From: Bigelowiella natans CCMP2755
Taxonomy: Eukaryota > Cercozoa > Chlorarachniophyceae
DNA length: 64,000 nucleotides
Direction: 5' to 3'
Assembly: GCA_000320545.1 (NCBI GenBank)
Contig: ADNK01003147.1
Location: 1 to 64,000 of the forward strand
Both the position numbers and the translations under genes were made by a program. The notes below the pieces were generated by a model. The model ran no database searches. It was not told the DNA's origin and was given only the letters and a program-made list of their open reading frames with translations. This document shows, piece by piece, positions 60,264-64,000 of this stretch (position 1 is the first letter of the stretch; the number at the start of each line of letters is the position of its first letter).

Positions 60264-62521
60264 GGAGGAGCTGGCCTTTATCCTTGCAAGAAAACAGGCA
60301 TACGAACGATGATGATGACTAACATTTTGGGGTACGCGCAAGACCCCAATAGCGATCATAGGAAGGATCCAATTACGACTAAAGAAATTTTGGACGATGT
60401 TGACGACAGCAACTCCGAAGTACAGAGTTAATTGCTTCTCATCCCATGTTTTAAAGCAAGCGATGACGATGACGATGATGATGATGATGATGATGATGAT
60501 CGTGATACTGCGAAGGTTACTTTGATTACCATGAGCTTTGCCCAATTGGTCCTTCATAGAACTCATATCTGATTACAACATATCTACCACCTTAGAGCTG
60601 GGTCACAAACTCTGCATTCTACACCTCGGTTGCAGGACTTGCTGCTGGCTACTACAAAGTACTCGCCCTCCCCCATCTTCATCAAGCTACTACCAGCACA
60701 TCTGCTCTAGAGATTCCTCTTGGCACTAATTTTGGTTCGTAAGTACTTGTGATAATCAATGAGACAACGATAACGATGCTTGGCGTATTTTGATGATCAT
60801 GTAATTGATTTTATAGCGGATATGTGGATGTGATGATGTGAGTGGGAGCCATATTTTCCGCAGAGTGATTTATATATATTCTTCAATTTGATCATCCTAT
60901 AGGTATCTCAACCCCCCTTATCCTTCAATTTTGCGCAATATTCACTGCTCTTATTGCTACAAACGATCTTCTTCTAAGCCCATTCTTCGATAAAGTTTTG
61001 TCGCAAGATGACCTGAGCAAAGCTAGAAGAGTGATGACGGAAGAAAGTGCTCAGGATGATATCATTGGTGGATTTGGAGGCATATTAGCAAAAGAAATTG
61101 TCATTGCGACAAGCGAGGAGCTTTTTTTCCGAGGTGGTGATGATATTCTTCCGTTGTATGTCAAGTACATCGATGATGATACTATACTTTGATGGCACTG
61201 ATCGTCAAGTTTGGGGGAATTCTATCCTCTAGTGGGAGAAAGAGAGTAAGAGCGCTAATCATTGAGCAATAGATAGAATAAATTGTGTTTATCGTGGTTC
61301 TTGATAATATTATAAACAATATGGAAGATGAGTTGTGTAAACGAATCTGCGACTCTTCTTCTATGTTCATCCCCTTGTACTCGATCATCATCATCATCAT
61401 CAGGAAGTGTGCAAGGTCTACTTCAAGCAGGGCTAGGCTACTTAGCGCTGGTGGGATCAACAACAACAGGAGGCAGTGAGACGATGGCTAAGGCGATGAT
61501 AGATACTCACTATCTATTAGACAGTACTACCCATATTATTTCTCTTCCTGCATTACAGAGGTGATGAGGATGATGATGATGATGATGATTATAAAGATGA
61601 ACTTATCGAGACTAACTAATATTACATTGATTTGAATGATCACCTTATCGAGAGCAACAACCAATATTGCATCGCACGTTACTCATACTCAAGTATTGGA
61701 CAATGCATTTTTTTGGAGGGCACACGCCACTTTAATAGCATTGAAATAAAAACTGAATAAACCATGCTTTTCATTATCCCCAGCATTCTAGGATCCAGTC
61801 TGCTCTTCGCTGCTTTCCATGCGAATGGGTGAGTAATGGTAGATGATGATGGATGGTTTCATTGAGCGTACAATACACGCATTAGTAGAAGGCTAAGCTA
61901 AAGTTAGAGTGCGTGTGCAGCACCAAATTAGGATGAGGAGGATGATGTTCTGATATATTTCTTCTTCTTTTTTCTACTTCACCGCAATTTGCTTTGTCCA
62001 TATCTACAATGGCAGGGGTGCTGTATTTCTCCTGGGAAACCTAGTGTTAGGGCTTTTTCTAGGTACAACTTGCAATTTAGACATAATAGGGGGATGTGTT
62101 AGGGCTTTTTCTAGGTACAACTTGCAATTTAGACATAATAGGGGGATAGAGAACAACATCGCTAGTAATGCCATACTTATTGTGGATTATAAACGTTATT
62201 GAGTTCAAAATAATCGAGAGGAATACAAAGGTTTTTGGTTTTTCACAGCTATTCCACCAAACATTTAACGATAATTATGTATTTTCCTCATAATGCACTA
62301 CACGGCAATGATGCTGCAGCACAACAAATCATCGGTGTTCTCTCTGTGGAGTTTAATTTCAATGTCTCAAATATTATGTTTTTGTGTTTGTTATTCGGTG
62401 GATTATATCTTTATTAGGAGGATCTTTTAGTGGTTCCGGCAATTTGCTCTTACCAATACTATTGCACGCATCTTTTAATATTCGCGCCAAAGCAATGCAA
62501 AGAAATAGTAAAAATAGCTGA
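60264..62521 (+). CDS. CPBP-family (CAAX protease / Rce1-like) intramembrane metalloprotease, 5' end not located
   Basis: Exons 60264-60426, 60636-60734, 60903-61133, 61404-61560, 61784-61828, 62016-62062 and 62418-62521 total 846 nt and keep phase. The family signature is spread over three exons: EELFFRG (EExxxR, about 61,115-61,133), FAAFHAN (FxxxH, about 61,808-61,826) and HASFN (HxxxN, about 62,464-62,478), the residues that bind the catalytic metal. Hydrophobic segments (TPLILQFCAIFTALIA, GSSLLFAAF, VFLLGNLVLGLFL) fit a multi-pass membrane protein. Members cleave prenylated CAAX proteins or process peptides. Exon 60264-60426 is supported by phase only. The initiator Met is upstream. Confidence 0.75.
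62044..62147. repeat. 52-bp tandem duplication that doubles a splice donor
   Basis: Bases 62044-62095 are repeated at 62096-62147. The unit contains the last 19 nt of the sixth CPBP exon and its donor (CTAG|GTACAA), so two identical donors lie 52 bp apart. Using the second would shift the frame. Confidence 0.9.
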
Positions 62522-64000
62522 CGATGACGCAATGCAATACGACTTTCGTGCCTATAAATGGGTTGAAACAGAGGGGAGCTAATGAAAGAAGAAGGCTATT
62601 TACATCAATATCAAAGAGCAGGAGGTATAAAGGAGAGTAAAGGCTACTTACATCGATACCAAAGAGCAGGAGATACAAAGGAGAGTGACTCCCTTTCATC
62701 ACTTGCCGTATCAAGCCTCCTTGAATTAGAAGAGGCGTTCAAGTAGGCAGGCATAACCGACTACAACAACAACAACTACTACTACGACCACTACTACTAC
62801 TCCTATTATCAATTGTTCTCTTTGCAAAAATGTGAGTTCGTAAGTAGAGTTATTCGCAAGAAAGGCTTTTATTCAAGAGTACAGCAATTGGTTGCTGTGC
62901 GTCAGCCGCCTTCTTAGTAACGATTAGTAACTACAACGTTCTCCTCCATCGGCCATGTTTGGCAAGTGATAATCTAGTGCCCAAGCAGCAGCCATCTTGG
63001 CATCGTCTATCGGTAGTAACATGCGTGCTCCCTCTATTGTATCCCCACTTAGCTACTCAATGCTTGACATCTTTTCCACAACAATCCGAATGCCAGTGGA
63101 ACGAAGAGAGATGGTAAACATTGGTGTGAGACGACTTTAAAAGGATATTCGTAGTACCAATGCATGGGTAGTAACGAAGTTCCGCTATATATATCTCTGT
63201 ATCCAGTCGCGAAATCGTATGTCCTCTAGGATATGAGTGCTGATAACTTAAAATCTTGATGTTTTTCATTGCTCTGCTGGATATCCAGCCAATGCACCAA
63301 TAACGTCGGGAACTAATGTGACAAGCTTCCATCCTATTCAAAACTAAGACTCGAGATCAACACCAACTCATAGCAGCCGACTTTGCTATAGAACTGCATA
63401 TGGACATAATGCATAAACGATGAGCTAGACACGATATCCAAACGCATCGATTGCAATTCCAGCTCCTGCTCCAAATTCTATAATTGCTGACGCGTGGTGT
63501 ATGAGCAAACCTCTCCTTTCAATGACTTTATTGTGTGCACATTTCATGCGCACGTGTGCATTTGGCCTGTACGTGTACATCGAATTATATTATTCCATTG
63601 CATGGATTTGTGATGTTCACATGCACCACTGTCCAAACACATATTTGTCTAGATATGTCTGCATGGAGCATTCTGTGCGATCATTTAGACCTGTTTTGTT
63701 TTTAGATGAACGTGTATGAGACTTTGTATCGTAAGATCGACGGATGTAGTTAATCAATTAAATTTTCTTCAATGGTCATTCTTGTCTAGTTGTGCAGCTG
63801 TGCCCCCACATGTGTGTGACAAAGTTTGACAAATGTGTCATTCGAGCATGATGTTACACTAGCACATGGAACATGCACATATAAGCGAGCGCTCATTCTA
63901 GCATTCTACAACCAGCAGAAACCACACAGAATGTGCACTCATGCATTTGGCCAACCCCAGCGCATGCAGTACTAGAGTACGTGCAGCGCGCAGCGGCAAA
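62522..64000. other. Right end of window: no gene recognised
   Basis: A 50-bp imperfect tandem repeat lies at 62,592-62,690 and an ACT/ACA-rich stretch at 62,764-62,805. After 63,500 the DNA is rich in GTGCA and CATG words, but TpA is not clearly depleted. Confidence 0.4.

Noticed and set aside
1-64000. CRISPR arrays, bacterial operons, Shine-Dalgarno sites
   Set aside because: The repeats are microsatellites, exon cassettes or TPR units, and the genes have spliceosomal introns; this is eukaryotic DNA.
1-64000. tRNA or rRNA genes
   Set aside because: I found no cloverleaf with A and B boxes and no rRNA-like stretch by eye; a tRNA scan could still find one.
63480-64000. A fifth TpA island at the right edge
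   Set aside because: GTGCA/CATG words are frequent, but TA occurs about ten times in the last 230 bases, so depletion is not clear.

Overview
This is nuclear DNA of a protist-like eukaryote. The genes have many exons with GT-AG introns, there are dense (TA)n, (GT)n and (GA)n microsatellites, and the proteins belong to families typical of free-living or algal protists: SRCR, REJ/GPS polycystin-like, STAND NTPases with CHAT and TPR, CPBP protease, PH. I cannot name the species; a rhizarian or stramenopile alga is a guess. All gene models below were spliced by eye.

Layout: (1) 0.5-17.6 kb (+): an SRCR / Cys-rich / Ser-Thr-Pro-stalk ectodomain followed by REJ modules, a GPS-like motif and several membrane segments, probably one large polycystin-1-like receptor gene. 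(2) 17.65-24.83 kb: island A, almost without TpA. It holds a broken Ty3/Gypsy-like integrase and a mutated copy (C1) of the neighbouring STAND gene. (3) 24.9-34.9 kb (-): the unmutated STAND gene (C2), SAM - CHAT - P-loop - NB-ARC - 20 TPRs - CHAT - P-loop. (4) 35.0-36.5 kb: island B. (5) 37.1-40.1 kb (-): Sel1/TPR-like protein. (6) 40.7-42.45 kb: island C, with a 955-bp element bearing 45-bp terminal inverted repeats and a 9-bp target duplication. (7) 42.6-51.2 kb (-): a 13-exon secreted Cys-rich modular protein. (8) 52.1-53.3 kb (+): a two-TM protein. (9) 53.34-55.23 kb: island D, with a relic of a REJ gene. (10) 55.4-57.7 kb (+): a nine-exon PH-domain protein. (11) 58.8-59.8 kb (-): a broken FAD-linked oxidase. 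(12) 60.3-62.5 kb (+): a CPBP (CAAX protease-like) membrane protein. The last 1.5 kb shows nothing I can call.

Main discovery: the intergenic islands A-D seem to be products of a TpA-specific hypermutation, TpA to TpG or CpA, that is A-to-G on either strand. Comparing C1 with C2 by hand over about 400 aligned bases, about 30 of 30 TpA sites of C2 are TG or CA (once CG) in C1, with no case of the reverse. Polarity is set by conserved tyrosines (TAC/TAT): in C1 the TPR tyrosines are Cys or His, and in the nearby integrase the conserved YYWPG motif reads CHWPG. Not one TA occurs between 19,016 and 20,054. The islands hold transposon and repeat DNA and stop within tens of bases of two gene ends. 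This looks like the mirror image of fungal RIP (CpA to TpA): a genome-defence-like, adenine-deamination-type or thymine-modification-type process on repeats. I know of no described system with this signature; no candidate enzyme is encoded in the window.
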